From Bacteroidota bacterium (GTDB lineage: Bacteria; Bacteroidota; Bacteroidia; Bacteroidales; F082), in assembly GCA_013203805.1 (NCBI GenBank), contig JABMPH010000403.1:1-40837 (forward strand): 40,837 nt of DNA, read 5' to 3'. The position numbers were made by a program, and so were the translations under genes. This document shows, one piece after another, positions 17,687 to 25,541 of this stretch. Below the pieces are notes generated by a model. That model searched no databases, was not told the DNA's origin, and was given only the letters and a program-made list of their open reading frames with translations. Position 1 is the stretch's first letter. Every line of letters begins with the position of its first letter.

Positions 17687-18016
17687 ATGAAGACTTTAGC
17701 TACAAAAACCACATTGGCCCTTACCATAGCAATTGTAATATCAACATATATCTTTGCTTCGGCAACCTTTATGGTGAACTCAGTAAATTCAAAAACAAGC
17801 ACAATTATAACAAATAACGCAATTGCAAATTATGAAAAAGCAATATCTGTTGTTTATGATTTCAATGATGAAGAATACATAAACGATATACCATTCATCA
17901 CAAACTCTATATGTGTTGAAGACGAATACCAAAAAGCAATAGCAGTAGATTTTGAGTTCGAAGAAGAATCATACATCGATGATATCCCATTCAATACTCA
18001 AATAGAGGTTCTTTAA
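17687..18016 (+). CDS. Small secreted protein with duplicated YI-DIPF motif
   Basis: I choose the ATG at 17687 (109 residues), not the in-frame ATG at 17633. From 17687 the protein starts with a normal signal peptide (MKTLATKTTLALTIAIVI, then TYIFASATF), while the upstream 18 codons look like leader sequence. The mature part is acidic. It contains two copies of a roughly 24-residue unit: YEKAISVVYDFNDEEYINDI and, 30-40 residues later, YQKAIAVDFEFEEESYIDDI, each followed by PF-T. I recall similar YI-DIPF-T endings in other small Bacteroidota proteins but no assigned function. Its own terminator follows at 18089. Confidence 0.78.
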   Translation: MKTLATKTTLALTIAIVISTYIFASATFMVNSVNSKTSTIITNNAIANYEKAISVVYDFNDEEYINDIPFITNSICVEDEYQKAIAVDFEFEEESYIDDIPFNTQIEVL

Positions 18017-18088
18017 AAAACAAAACAGAATTAGAAAAATTATGCCAGCAAAATTATAATTTTTGTATAAACTCATAATGAACCAACC

Positions 18089-18118
18089 AAATCCCGGTTA
18101 TGCCGGGATTTTTTATTT
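18089..18118 (+). terminator. Rho-independent terminator of the small secreted protein gene
   Basis: The perfect stem AATCCCGG/CCGGGATT has a 5-nt loop and is followed by TTTTATTTTT. It is one of the strongest terminators in the window. Confidence 0.88.
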
Positions 18119-18121
18119 TTG
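18114..18121 (+). promoter_or_regulatory. Putative -7 promoter element of tag, overlapping the terminator T-tract
   Basis: TATTTTTG matches TAnnTTTG and would start transcription near 18128, 27 nt before the tag ATG. It uses the T-tract of the preceding terminator. No -33 element is clear, because the stem of the terminator occupies that place. Confidence 0.35.
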
Positions 18122-18154
18122 TAAGGATAAATACAGTGACACAAATTTAATATT

Positions 18155-18733
18155 ATGACTGAGCCAGAAAAAACCAGATGTTCCTGGACAGGAGCTAGAC
18201 CACACGATATACAATATCACGATGAAGAATGGGGTGTTCCGGTTCATGATGATAATAAACTTTTTGAATTTTTATTACTTGACGCATTTCAGGCAGGGTT
18301 AAGTTGGACTACTGTCCTTAAAAAGCGAGATAATTTTAGAGCTGCATATGATAATTTTGATGCTGAGAAAATCGCAAATTATGGTGAAGAAAAAGTAGAG
18401 GAACTGCTTCAAAACAAGGGGATAATCAGGAATAAATTAAAGATAAATAGTTCAATAACTAATGCTCGTTTGTTTTTAAGTATTCAAAAGGAATATGGTA
18501 GTTTTGATACTTATATTTGGCAATTCACAGGAGGAACAACAATCACAAATAAGCGTAAAAGTATGCAAGAAATTCCTGCCACTTCTAAAGAGTCGGATAC
18601 GATGAGTAAAGAGTTGAAAAAGCGAGGTTTTAAATTTGTTGGATCCACCATTTGTTATGCTTTTATGCAGGCCGCCGGAATGGTAAATGATCATGTTGTA
18701 GATTGTTTTAGATATCAAGAAGTTGGCAAATAG
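18155..18733 (+). CDS. tag: DNA-3-methyladenine glycosylase I
   Basis: Tag removes 3-methyladenine from alkylated DNA, the first step of base-excision repair. The 192-residue sequence matches the family along its length: TRCSWTGARPHDIQYHDEEW at the N-terminus (the Cys is a zinc ligand in E. coli Tag), then GVPVHDDNKLFEFLLLDAFQ. AGLSWTTVLKKRDNFRAAY follows, then FVGSTICYAFMQAAGMVNDH near the C-terminus with the conserved His and downstream Cys. The length is typical (E. coli 187). The neighbours are unrelated, so it is probably transcribed alone. Confidence 0.95.
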   Translation: MTEPEKTRCSWTGARPHDIQYHDEEWGVPVHDDNKLFEFLLLDAFQAGLSWTTVLKKRDNFRAAYDNFDAEKIANYGEEKVEELLQNKGIIRNKLKINSSITNARLFLSIQKEYGSFDTYIWQFTGGTTITNKRKSMQEIPATSKESDTMSKELKKRGFKFVGSTICYAFMQAAGMVNDHVVDCFRYQEVGK

Positions 18734-18753
18734 CCTATAGTAAACTATATTTG
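18723..18753 (+). promoter_or_regulatory. Promoter of the polytopic membrane protein gene
   Basis: TTG (18723-18725), a 20-bp spacer and TATATTTG (18746-18753) fit the Bacteroidota pattern. The -33 element lies inside the end of tag. The predicted leader is about 40 nt. Confidence 0.55.
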
Positions 18754-18799
18754 CTAATTTGATTAACCAAACATCTGTTTTGATGAAAATAAAAGTAGT

Positions 18800-19621
18800 A
18801 TGATAGACTATTATAGCTTATCAAAATCATTTGTTATTTCAATTGTTTCGGCGTTATGCGCTTATTTATTGGTGTTTTTGTATACCAATTTTGCACCACT
18901 GTACTTTGCTTACGATTTTGATATACCCGCTTTTGTAAATTTGAGCGGTATTCATTTTCTAACAAATACCGGTGTTGATTACGGGTCGCGTGATGCGTTA
19001 GTCACAATATTATTGTCAAAACCTATTTCTGCAGTTATTGTTGGGATTATATCACTTTTAATACTAATGGTAGGAAATAAAAAACCGATATCCGTAATTC
19101 TTTTCTTATTTTGGGTAAATGTTTTTGCATTTAATACTGGTTTTGGAATTCTGATAGATGATGCTGTTGCGCATTCTGGCACCTATGAAGTTGCGGTTGC
19201 AATGAATATCAATTTTGCTATTCAGGTTATAATGGCAATACTTTTTGCATTTATTCTATATAAAATTGGGATGATGAACGGGAGATTAATTATTATGTCA
19301 TTTCCTCATCAAAACTTATGTTTGAGGACACCAAGATTAATATTTTTTACAGCGATATTTTTAATTCCCTGGCTATTTGTTGTAGGATATACTTACGTAT
19401 CAGGAGGTGCTTCGGTTTCAATATCCGAATTAATGAAGAACTTGCCTGTTTTGGTACTATTAATCCCATTTTTAACTGCGGCAAAACCTGAAAACGCAGA
19501 CTTTAAATATTTACCAACTGTTCGTCACAACATTCTTGATTTAGTTTTATCAATATTGTTTATCATACTTCCAATTATTACAATTATTATATTGAAGAAT
19601 GAGATAACTATTTCGGGGTAG
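18800..19621 (+). CDS. Polytopic membrane protein of unknown function
   Basis: The 273-residue protein has about six to seven hydrophobic helices, near residues 9-30, 72-90, 97-118, 133-155, 181-202, 215-230 and 247-270. A loop with NTGVDYGSRDALV follows the first helix. I do not recognise a family and see no metal, ATP or peptidase motif. The hydrophobic mid-membrane Asp-Asp pair in GILIDDAVAHSG is a feature to note. It lies between tag and the BNR protein gene, with its own promoter, so gene order gives no role. Confidence 0.75.
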   Translation: MIDYYSLSKSFVISIVSALCAYLLVFLYTNFAPLYFAYDFDIPAFVNLSGIHFLTNTGVDYGSRDALVTILLSKPISAVIVGIISLLILMVGNKKPISVILFLFWVNVFAFNTGFGILIDDAVAHSGTYEVAVAMNINFAIQVIMAILFAFILYKIGMMNGRLIIMSFPHQNLCLRTPRLIFFTAIFLIPWLFVVGYTYVSGGASVSISELMKNLPVLVLLIPFLTAAKPENADFKYLPTVRHNILDLVLSILFIILPIITIIILKNEITISG

Positions 19622-19710
19622 CTATTTGTTTAGGGAGAACGGCAATACAGATACTTAACATATGTTTTTATACTTTTATCAGAAATTTAATATTCATCAA
19701 TTCAAATAAA

Positions 19711-22700
19711 ATGAGAAATTTAATACTCGCAGTTTTAATTCTGTTAATTGGGTTTACACCTGCAGAAGCCAAAAAGAAAAAAGACAAAGAAAAAAAGGAT
19801 GAAAAGGGATTATCATCCTCAACATTTAGTGGACTAAAATGGAGAAGTATAGGTCCTGCTTTTGTATCAGGTAGAATTGCTGATTTTGCGGTTGATCCTG
19901 ATGATTTCAGCACTTATTACGTTGCTGTTGCATCAGGGCATATATGGAAAACAACAAATAATGGAATTACGTTTAAACCAATATTCGATAATCATGGAGT
20001 ATATTCAATCGGGTCGTTGGCAATGGACCCAAACAACAGCAATGTTGTATGGGCCGGAACAGGTGAAAATAACCACCAGCGTGCTTTAGGCTACGGTAAT
20101 GGTGTATATAAAACTACTGATGGTGGGAGCTCATGGAAAAACATGGGATTAAAGGACTCACGTCACATTGGTGAAATATTAGTTGATCCAAGAAATTCGG
20201 ATGTTGTTTATGTTGCCGCGGAAGGATCGGCATGGGGACCTAACGAAGAAAGAGGTGTTTTCAAAACAACCGATGGTGGCCTTACATGGAAAAAAGTACT
20301 TTTCATAAGCGAGAATACCGGGGTTGCAAATTTATGTTTTGAACCCGGAAATCCTGATGTAATTTATGCTGGAGCTGAACAACGCAGGCGTCGTCAGTTT
20401 AGTAAAATTGGGGGTGGACCCGAGTCGGCATTCTATAAAACTACCGATACAGGACTTACATGGAACAAACTCGAAAAAGGAATCCCAGCAGTAGATAAAG
20501 GTGGAATGGAAATCGTAGTTTCAGCAACAGACCCCAATATTGTTTATGCAATGTTCGAGGCATCAAATGATAAAGGTGGTGTATTTAGGTCAACTAACAG
20601 AGGAGCATCGTTTGAAAAACAAAATAAGTATTATAGTAGCGGTCAATATTACAGCGAATTCGTTGTTGACCCTATTGACGCCGACAAATTATATTCGTTG
20701 GACACAAGAACCAGCGTTAGTGTTGATGGTGGAAAAACCTGGAATGGTGTTGGACTAAGTAATCGTCATGTTGATGACCATGCTATGTGGATTGACCCAA
20801 ACAATACACGACATTTTATGATCGGTGGTGATGGAGGTATTTATGAAAGTTGGGATGATGGTAGCACCTACATTCATAAAACAACACTTCCTGTAACTCA
20901 ATATTACAGAGTTAATGTTGATAATACAGAGCCTTTTTATTGGGTTTACGGCGGTACCCAGGACAATGCAAGTATGGGAGGGCCTTCACAAAATACTAAA
21001 TCAGGTGGCGTGGCCAGCGATGAGTGGGTTGTTACTCTGGGAGGTGATGGATTTTGGCAGGCAATTGATCCTGATAATCCAGATATTGTTTATTCCGCAT
21101 ATCAGTATGGTAATATTTACAGATACGACAAAAAATCCGGAGAACGTATTAAAGTTAAACCTACACCACGTAAAGATGAGCTTACATATAGATGGAATTG
21201 GGATACCCCGTTTTTATTGAGTCCGCACTCGGGAATCACACTTTATATTGCTGCAAACAAGGTCTTCAAAAGTACCGATCGTGGAAACACATGGGAGGTT
21301 ATTAGCGAAGATATAACCCGTAACGAAGATAGAAACCAGTTTCCTGTGATGGGAAAATACTGGCCTGCCGATGCTGTTGCCAAGGATGTTTCAACATCGC
21401 AGTGGGGAACTGCTGTTGCACTGGCCGAATCAACTGTAAAAGAAGGATTGATTTATGTTGGCACAGATGATGGGCTGATCCAGGTAACCGAAGATGGAGG
21501 CAAAAATTGGACAAAAATATCTTCATTTCCAGGCGTTCCAAAATATACTTATGTAAGCGATATTTTCCCCTCATTATATGATGAAAATATAGTTTTCGCT
21601 TCATTCAATAATATTAAAAGTGATGATTTTAAACCATATCTATTGAAGAGTACTGATAAAGGTAAAACATGGGTTTCAGTTGCATCCGACCTTCCTGAAG
21701 CAGAAGTTGTACACACAATATCACAGGATCCGGTAAAGGAGAACTTATTATTCGCAGGAACTGAATTTGGATTTTATTTTTCAGTTGATGGAGGTAATCA
21801 TTGGGTGAAACTTGGCTCGGGTTTACCTGATATTGCTGTTAGAGATATTGTAATTCAGGAAAGAGAAAAAGATTTGGTTATTGCAACATTTGGGCGCGGT
21901 TTTTATATTATTGATGATTACTCTCCATTACGTGATGTAACCGAACAAACACTTGAAACAGAAGAAGCAATAATTTTCCCAATAAAAGATGCTTTGATGT
22001 ATAATAGAACCGGAAGTGGAAGGTATGGAACCGGAGCTGGTTATTATCAAGCCAAGAACCCTGATTTTGGAGCCATGTTTACTTATTATATTAAAGATGT
22101 TCCAAAGTCATTGAAATCAAAACGTCTGAAAAAGGAAAAAGAATTATTTAAAGAAGGACAACCAATTCCACAACCAAATAAGGAAACCCTTGATGCTGAA
22201 GAAAACGAAACAGGACCATATTTAATATTTACAATTAAAGATGAAGATGGTAGTATTGTAAGAAATATATACAAAAAACCATCAAAAGGGATAAGTAGAA
22301 TGAATTGGGATTTCAGATACAATAGTGCAGCTCCCATAAGATTGAAAAATGATGAATTCGATCCGATGAAAAGTGGGCGAACCAGTATGCGTGCTCTTCC
22401 TGGCAAATTTAGTGTTGAATTAGCGATGTATCACAATGGAGAAATAGCGGAGCTTGTTGGCCCTGTTGAATTTAACGCCAGGACATTAAACAATACTACT
22501 CTTCCTGATCCACTTCCTAAAGAGTCGCAAGCTTTTTACAAAAAAGTTTCAGAACTATATCGTGTTATGGCAGGAGCAATGACTTATTGTGATGAGCTTG
22601 CTGAAAAAACAGCTTATATTCAACAAGCAATGCAATCAGTTGTAACCTCACCTCTTGAGATGAAAGAGAATATGATATCTATTGCAAATGAACTTGATGA

Positions 22701-22983
22701 TATCGAATTTAAATTCGATGGAACCCCAGCAAAGGCAAGTTCAGAAGAGGTTCCTCCTGAGAATATGCCTCTTGGCGACAGATTGAATGAGATAGTATGG
22801 ACATCATGGGGATCATCATCAGTGCCTACAGCAAATCAAAAGGATAATTATAACATTCTTATGGATGAGCTTCCTGTAATTCTAGATGAATTGAAATCAA
22901 TTAACACAAAGCTTGAAACTATGGAGCAGGAACTTGATAACATGAGGGCTCCACATACTCCGGGCAGGGTTCCGAAGTTTTAG
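19711..22983 (+). CDS. Secreted BNR / VPS10-sortilin-like beta-propeller protein
   Basis: The 1090-residue protein has a signal peptide (MRNLILAVLILLIGFTPAEA) followed by a Lys-rich linker. About residues 40-760 hold repeated Asp-box (BNR) motifs of the S/T-x-D-x-G-x-x-W type, for example TTDGGSSWKNMG, TTDGGLTWKKV, STDRGNTWEVI, TEDGGKNWTKI and SVDGGNHWVKL. The repeats fit one or two large propellers of the sortilin/VPS10-like or glycosyl hydrolase BNR kind. The C-terminal about 330 residues hold an Ig-like or linker region and a helical end (ELPVILDELKSINTKLETME). No T9SS sorting domain is visible, so it is probably periplasmic or anchored otherwise. Proteins of this size and plan are common in Bacteroidota; the substrate is unknown. 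Confidence 0.88.
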   Translation: MRNLILAVLILLIGFTPAEAKKKKDKEKKDEKGLSSSTFSGLKWRSIGPAFVSGRIADFAVDPDDFSTYYVAVASGHIWKTTNNGITFKPIFDNHGVYSIGSLAMDPNNSNVVWAGTGENNHQRALGYGNGVYKTTDGGSSWKNMGLKDSRHIGEILVDPRNSDVVYVAAEGSAWGPNEERGVFKTTDGGLTWKKVLFISENTGVANLCFEPGNPDVIYAGAEQRRRRQFSKIGGGPESAFYKTTDTGLTWNKLEKGIPAVDKGGMEIVVSATDPNIVYAMFEASNDKGGVFRSTNRGASFEKQNKYYSSGQYYSEFVVDPIDADKLYSLDTRTSVSVDGGKTWNGVGLSNRHVDDHAMWIDPNNTRHFMIGGDGGIYESWDDGSTYIHKTTLPVTQYYRVNVDNTEPFYWVYGGTQDNASMGGPSQNTKSGGVASDEWVVTLGGDGFWQAIDPDNPDIVYSAYQYGNIYRYDKKSGERIKVKPTPRKDELTYRWNWDTPFLLSPHSGITLYIAANKVFKSTDRGNTWEVISEDITRNEDRNQFPVMGKYWPADAVAKDVSTSQWGTAVALAESTVKEGLIYVGTDDGLIQVTEDGGKNWTKISSFPGVPKYTYVSDIFPSLYDENIVFASFNNIKSDDFKPYLLKSTDKGKTWVSVASDLPEAEVVHTISQDPVKENLLFAGTEFGFYFSVDGGNHWVKLGSGLPDIAVRDIVIQEREKDLVIATFGRGFYIIDDYSPLRDVTEQTLETEEAIIFPIKDALMYNRTGSGRYGTGAGYYQAKNPDFGAMFTYYIKDVPKSLKSKRLKKEKELFKEGQPIPQPNKETLDAEENETGPYLIFTIKDEDGSIVRNIYKKPSKGISRMNWDFRYNSAAPIRLKNDEFDPMKSGRTSMRALPGKFSVELAMYHNGEIAELVGPVEFNARTLNNTTLPDPLPKESQAFYKKVSELYRVMAGAMTYCDELAEKTAYIQQAMQSVVTSPLEMKENMISIANELDDIEFKFDGTPAKASSEEVPPENMPLGDRLNEIVWTSWGSSSVPTANQKDNYNILMDELPVILDELKSINTKLETMEQELDNMRAPHTPGRVPKF

Positions 22984-23005
22984 GTTTCATACTTTCCTTT
23001 ACTTT

Positions 23006-23084
23006 TGTCATTCTGAACGCAGCGAAGAATCTCTATCTTTTTAATTCTCAATTAATGAGATTCTTCGCTTCGCTGCTAATGACA
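23006..23084. repeat. Inverted repeat of the TGTCATTCTGAAC family
   Basis: The left arm TGTCATTCTGAACGCAGCGA (from 23006, continuing AGAATCTC) pairs with the right arm near 23057-23084 (GAGATTCTTCGCTTCGCTGC, then TAATGACA). It is clearly related to the repeat at 1802-1882. It follows the stop of the BNR gene by about 20 bp and may also end transcription. Confidence 0.75.
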
Positions 23085-23234
23085 ACGCTTTGTATAATCC
23101 TGTATTTTAATGATTTATATTTTATATGAAAGTTATACTTCAATAGAATTCGCAATTTGAAATCAAATAATCAAAATCCAAATAATAATTTTCAATGCAC
23201 AAGATCATTGATCAGACTGCAATAGATTAGTATT

Positions 23235-23310
23235 TTCTCTTGCGAAGGCGCAAAGGTGCGAAGCTTTTTAAGGATAAATTTTTCTTTGCGGCTTCGCGCC
23301 TTTGCGAGAA
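23235..23310. repeat. Inverted repeat of the GGCGCAAAG family
   Basis: The left arm (23235-23264) contains TTGCGAAGGCGCAAAGGTGC and the right arm (23288-23310) contains GGCTTCGCGCCTTTGCGAGA. The two are imperfect complements separated by an A/T-rich loop. A single-arm relative appears at 1644-1671. Confidence 0.7.
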
Positions 23311-23377
23311 ATTATTTTTATGGATTATTGAATATTGACAAGAGATATAGCAAGTTTGTAAATTGAAATTTGGGATT

Positions 23378-23436
23378 TTTGTCATCTTACTATGTGCGCC
23401 TCCTTTCCCAGAGGTGTTGGGTCTCAGGATGACAAA
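23378..23436. repeat. Inverted repeat of a TTTGTCATC type
   Basis: TTTGTCATC (23378-23386) is the exact complement of GATGACAAA (23428-23436), with a 41-bp loop. The right side reads CTCAGGATGAC, a third interspersed-repeat flavour. Together with the two repeats before it, it fills most of the 506-bp gap between the BNR gene and the membrane protein gene; no gene is seen there. Confidence 0.55.
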
Positions 23437-23489
23437 TTTGTTTTCAAAATTCAAAAAGGAGATTGTCAAGACTTTAGTAGTTCGGCATC

Positions 23490-23999
23490 TTATAATGCAC
23501 CTACCATGTGCCAATAACCAACCACAAGTATAGCCCCCTCAACAATAATTGAAACTACCATAAGTGGTACAGCCTCAGGCCGGTGGGCATAGTATTTCCT
23601 AAGTAAAAAAGCCCCCAGCACTAGTGAAATTAAAATTGGAGTAAAGATAATTATGGCATACATTCCATAGTTTTTACCGAGCTTAACAATCATCCTGTTT
23701 CTCCAGGAAAAGCGTTTTCTGTTTTTTCTACGGAGAGTTCTTTTCTCCCTGTAAACACGATAGTGGTTCTGGATTTGATCGGGTAATGTCTTTCTGCCAA
23801 CGGGCTTAATATGTTTGGTGGAAAGTAACAATATCTTACTAAAGTGGTAATAAAATAAAAAACCAATAACTCCTCCAATAATCATCGATATGGATGTTCC
23901 CCATATATCAAGTCCTATAATGTGAGCATAGATGGGTGTATAAAAGTATTTTATCATTGATAGAAAAAACACATTTAATATCTTTAGAAAATAGGCCAT
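23490..23999 (-). CDS. Four-helix membrane protein of unknown function
   Basis: The 169-residue protein has hydrophobic helices near residues 5-28, 35-55, 111-135 and 142-163. A strongly basic cytoplasmic loop lies between the second and third (YREKRTLRRKNRKRFSWRNR at about 83-102). The helix pair after it starts KLGKNYGMYAIIIFTPILIS, which is distantly like the small multidrug-export (SNARE-associated-like) proteins, but the match is too weak to name it. The basic loop might bind nucleic acid or lipid head groups. The gene stands alone on the minus strand. Confidence 0.7.
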   Translation of the reverse strand: MAYFLKILNVFFLSMIKYFYTPIYAHIIGLDIWGTSISMIIGGVIGFLFYYHFSKILLLSTKHIKPVGRKTLPDQIQNHYRVYREKRTLRRKNRKRFSWRNRMIVKLGKNYGMYAIIIFTPILISLVLGAFLLRKYYAHRPEAVPLMVVSIIVEGAILVVGYWHMVGAL

Positions 24000-24016
24000 A
24001 CTTTTTTGTAAGAAAA

Positions 24017-24024
24017 CAAAAATA
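24017..24024 (-). promoter_or_regulatory. Putative -7 promoter element of the four-helix protein gene
   Basis: On the minus strand this reads TATTTTTG, fitting TAnnTTTG, and gives a very short leader of about 11 nt. No clear -33 element is present. Confidence 0.35.
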
Positions 24025-24068
24025 GCACAATATTCAACTTATAATGTAAGAGCGTCTCTTAATATCTA

Positions 24069-24135
24069 AAAACCTGAGCTAGGCGTAAGCTTTACACATA
24101 GCATCTTATAATTTTTCCAAAAACGAACTCAGGTT
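24069..24135 (-). terminator. Large-loop terminator after the alpha/beta-hydrolase lipoprotein gene
   Basis: On the minus strand, AACCTGAG directly after the stop codon pairs perfectly with CTCAGGTT about 50 nt later and runs into TTTTAG. The loop is long (about 50 nt) and includes GTAAAGCTTAC, which can fold again. Confidence 0.5.
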
Positions 24136-24139
24136 AAAA

Positions 24140-25411
24140 CTAATTCACCATAACAATTTCGCCAGACTTTTGCTCAAGTTCATTAAACCATAATAATGCA
24201 TCAAGTATCATTGGAATGGCTGCGGTTGAATGCGTTAATCCCGGCAAGGGTGTGTAAGTTACATTACTACCTGCACCAGCAGCTTCGAATTCGCTATAAA
24301 CTAACTCTGAGGTACTTGGTGGCACATAATTATCGCTTGTTCCGTGGTAGAGTCGTATTGGCTCAATGGTATTCCAGCCAAACACACTATTATTGTTCAT
24401 TGCATTTCGAAAATCATTGTATTTTGGATCGGTGTTAATACCAGATAAAAATGATTCGGCAACTAGAACGGTTACCGTATCGTTTAATTTATCATTGATT
24501 TCTCCATTGGAAAAAGCACCAGTAAAATATGATGGTAGTTGTGTGGCAAATGGTTCATTAAAATAATCACTTAGAGGATTGGTTATTAAACCAAGAGAGT
24601 GATATGATACTCCTGAATAAGCCATATAAACAGGTTGGGGATAGGTTACACCTTCAAACATAAAATTTTGAACCACTGATAGGTCATAAGGACCAGCACC
24701 ACATGCCGAAGCCTTAATTCCAAATGATAAGTTGGTGTTTTCTGTTATGTCTTTATGAGTACACATTGTAGCCCATCCGCCTTGCGAATATCCCATTAAA
24801 TAAAGATCGTTATCCCAACTTACGCTAACCAATTTTCCATCTATCATTTCCTTTGTAGCAATTATCAGGTTTTCAACCGACAGTACAGTACTCTCTTTGT
24901 GAAGATATGGGTGAACAAACTGTTCTGATTTTCCAAAGCCAATATAATCTGGCATTAGCATAATATAACCGGTAGCAGATGTTGACTGTAAATACTTAAA
25001 CAACACATTATTAATATCTTTTGTTGGTGCTTCATCGTGAGCTGTATTGGTGCCATTTTGAAAACTAATCATTGGAAATGAGCCATTATCGCTTACAGGT
25101 ATACAAACAAGTCCGGAAGCTTCAATTTCTTCACCCTGAAACATTGTTTTATAAGTTACATTATAAACACCTACATTGTATTGAACATTTTCAACAATGG
25201 GTGCTACCTCAGGATATAGTACCGAAAGGTTTTGAAAAAGCTGTTTGATTCCCGAGCTTGTGTATGTAACTACTAATTCGTGGCTTACATATGAATTATA
25301 TGTTACTAGATCATCATTTTTATCCTTAGAACATGAAGGTAATAGCAATACTGATGATATGAAAAAGATAATAACCGAATATATACTTAGACTTTTTATT
25401 GAGTGTTTCAT
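24140..25411 (-). CDS. Secreted alpha/beta-hydrolase lipoprotein, lipase/esterase-like
   Basis: I start at the ATG at 25411 (423 residues), not at the in-frame ATG at 25492. A -7 promoter element lies between the two, and only the shorter form opens with a lipoprotein signal (IIFFISSVLLLPSCSKD, Cys near residue 26). The nucleophile elbow is GYSQGGWAT. Asp in YHGTSDNYVPPS and His in LPGLTHSTAAIP complete a plausible Ser-Asp-His triad. The layout (long lid segment, elbow about mid-chain) resembles secretory lipases of the LIP family and related secreted hydrolases. The substrate is unknown but should be an ester outside the cytoplasm. Confidence 0.87.
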   Translation of the reverse strand: MKHSIKSLSIYSVIIFFISSVLLLPSCSKDKNDDLVTYNSYVSHELVVTYTSSGIKQLFQNLSVLYPEVAPIVENVQYNVGVYNVTYKTMFQGEEIEASGLVCIPVSDNGSFPMISFQNGTNTAHDEAPTKDINNVLFKYLQSTSATGYIMLMPDYIGFGKSEQFVHPYLHKESTVLSVENLIIATKEMIDGKLVSVSWDNDLYLMGYSQGGWATMCTHKDITENTNLSFGIKASACGAGPYDLSVVQNFMFEGVTYPQPVYMAYSGVSYHSLGLITNPLSDYFNEPFATQLPSYFTGAFSNGEINDKLNDTVTVLVAESFLSGINTDPKYNDFRNAMNNNSVFGWNTIEPIRLYHGTSDNYVPPSTSELVYSEFEAAGAGSNVTYTPLPGLTHSTAAIPMILDALLWFNELEQKSGEIVMVN

Positions 25412-25452
25412 GATTTTGTAGTTAAATTGGAATTTAATGTTAATTGACAAAC

Positions 25453-25460
25453 AAATGTAC
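25453..25460 (-). promoter_or_regulatory. Putative -7 promoter element of the hydrolase lipoprotein gene
   Basis: On the minus strand this reads TACATTTG, the same octamer as at the tRNA-Gln promoter. It lies about 42 bp upstream of the ATG at 25411, which supports that start over the upstream one. Confidence 0.45.
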
Positions 25461-25541
25461 AGAATTAATTTGCAATAGATTTTACTTACCATCTATACGA
25501 TTGTTACCTCATCTGCCGTTTTGTGAAAGTTAAGGTTAATT

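Noticed and set aside
23227..23514. A 95-codon minus-strand frame across the repeat cluster
   Set aside because: It is translated from the hairpin repeats and has no protein-like features.
25412..25492. A longer N-terminus for the alpha/beta-hydrolase lipoprotein
   Set aside because: The extra 27 residues would precede the lipoprotein signal, and a TACATTTG promoter element lies inside this stretch.
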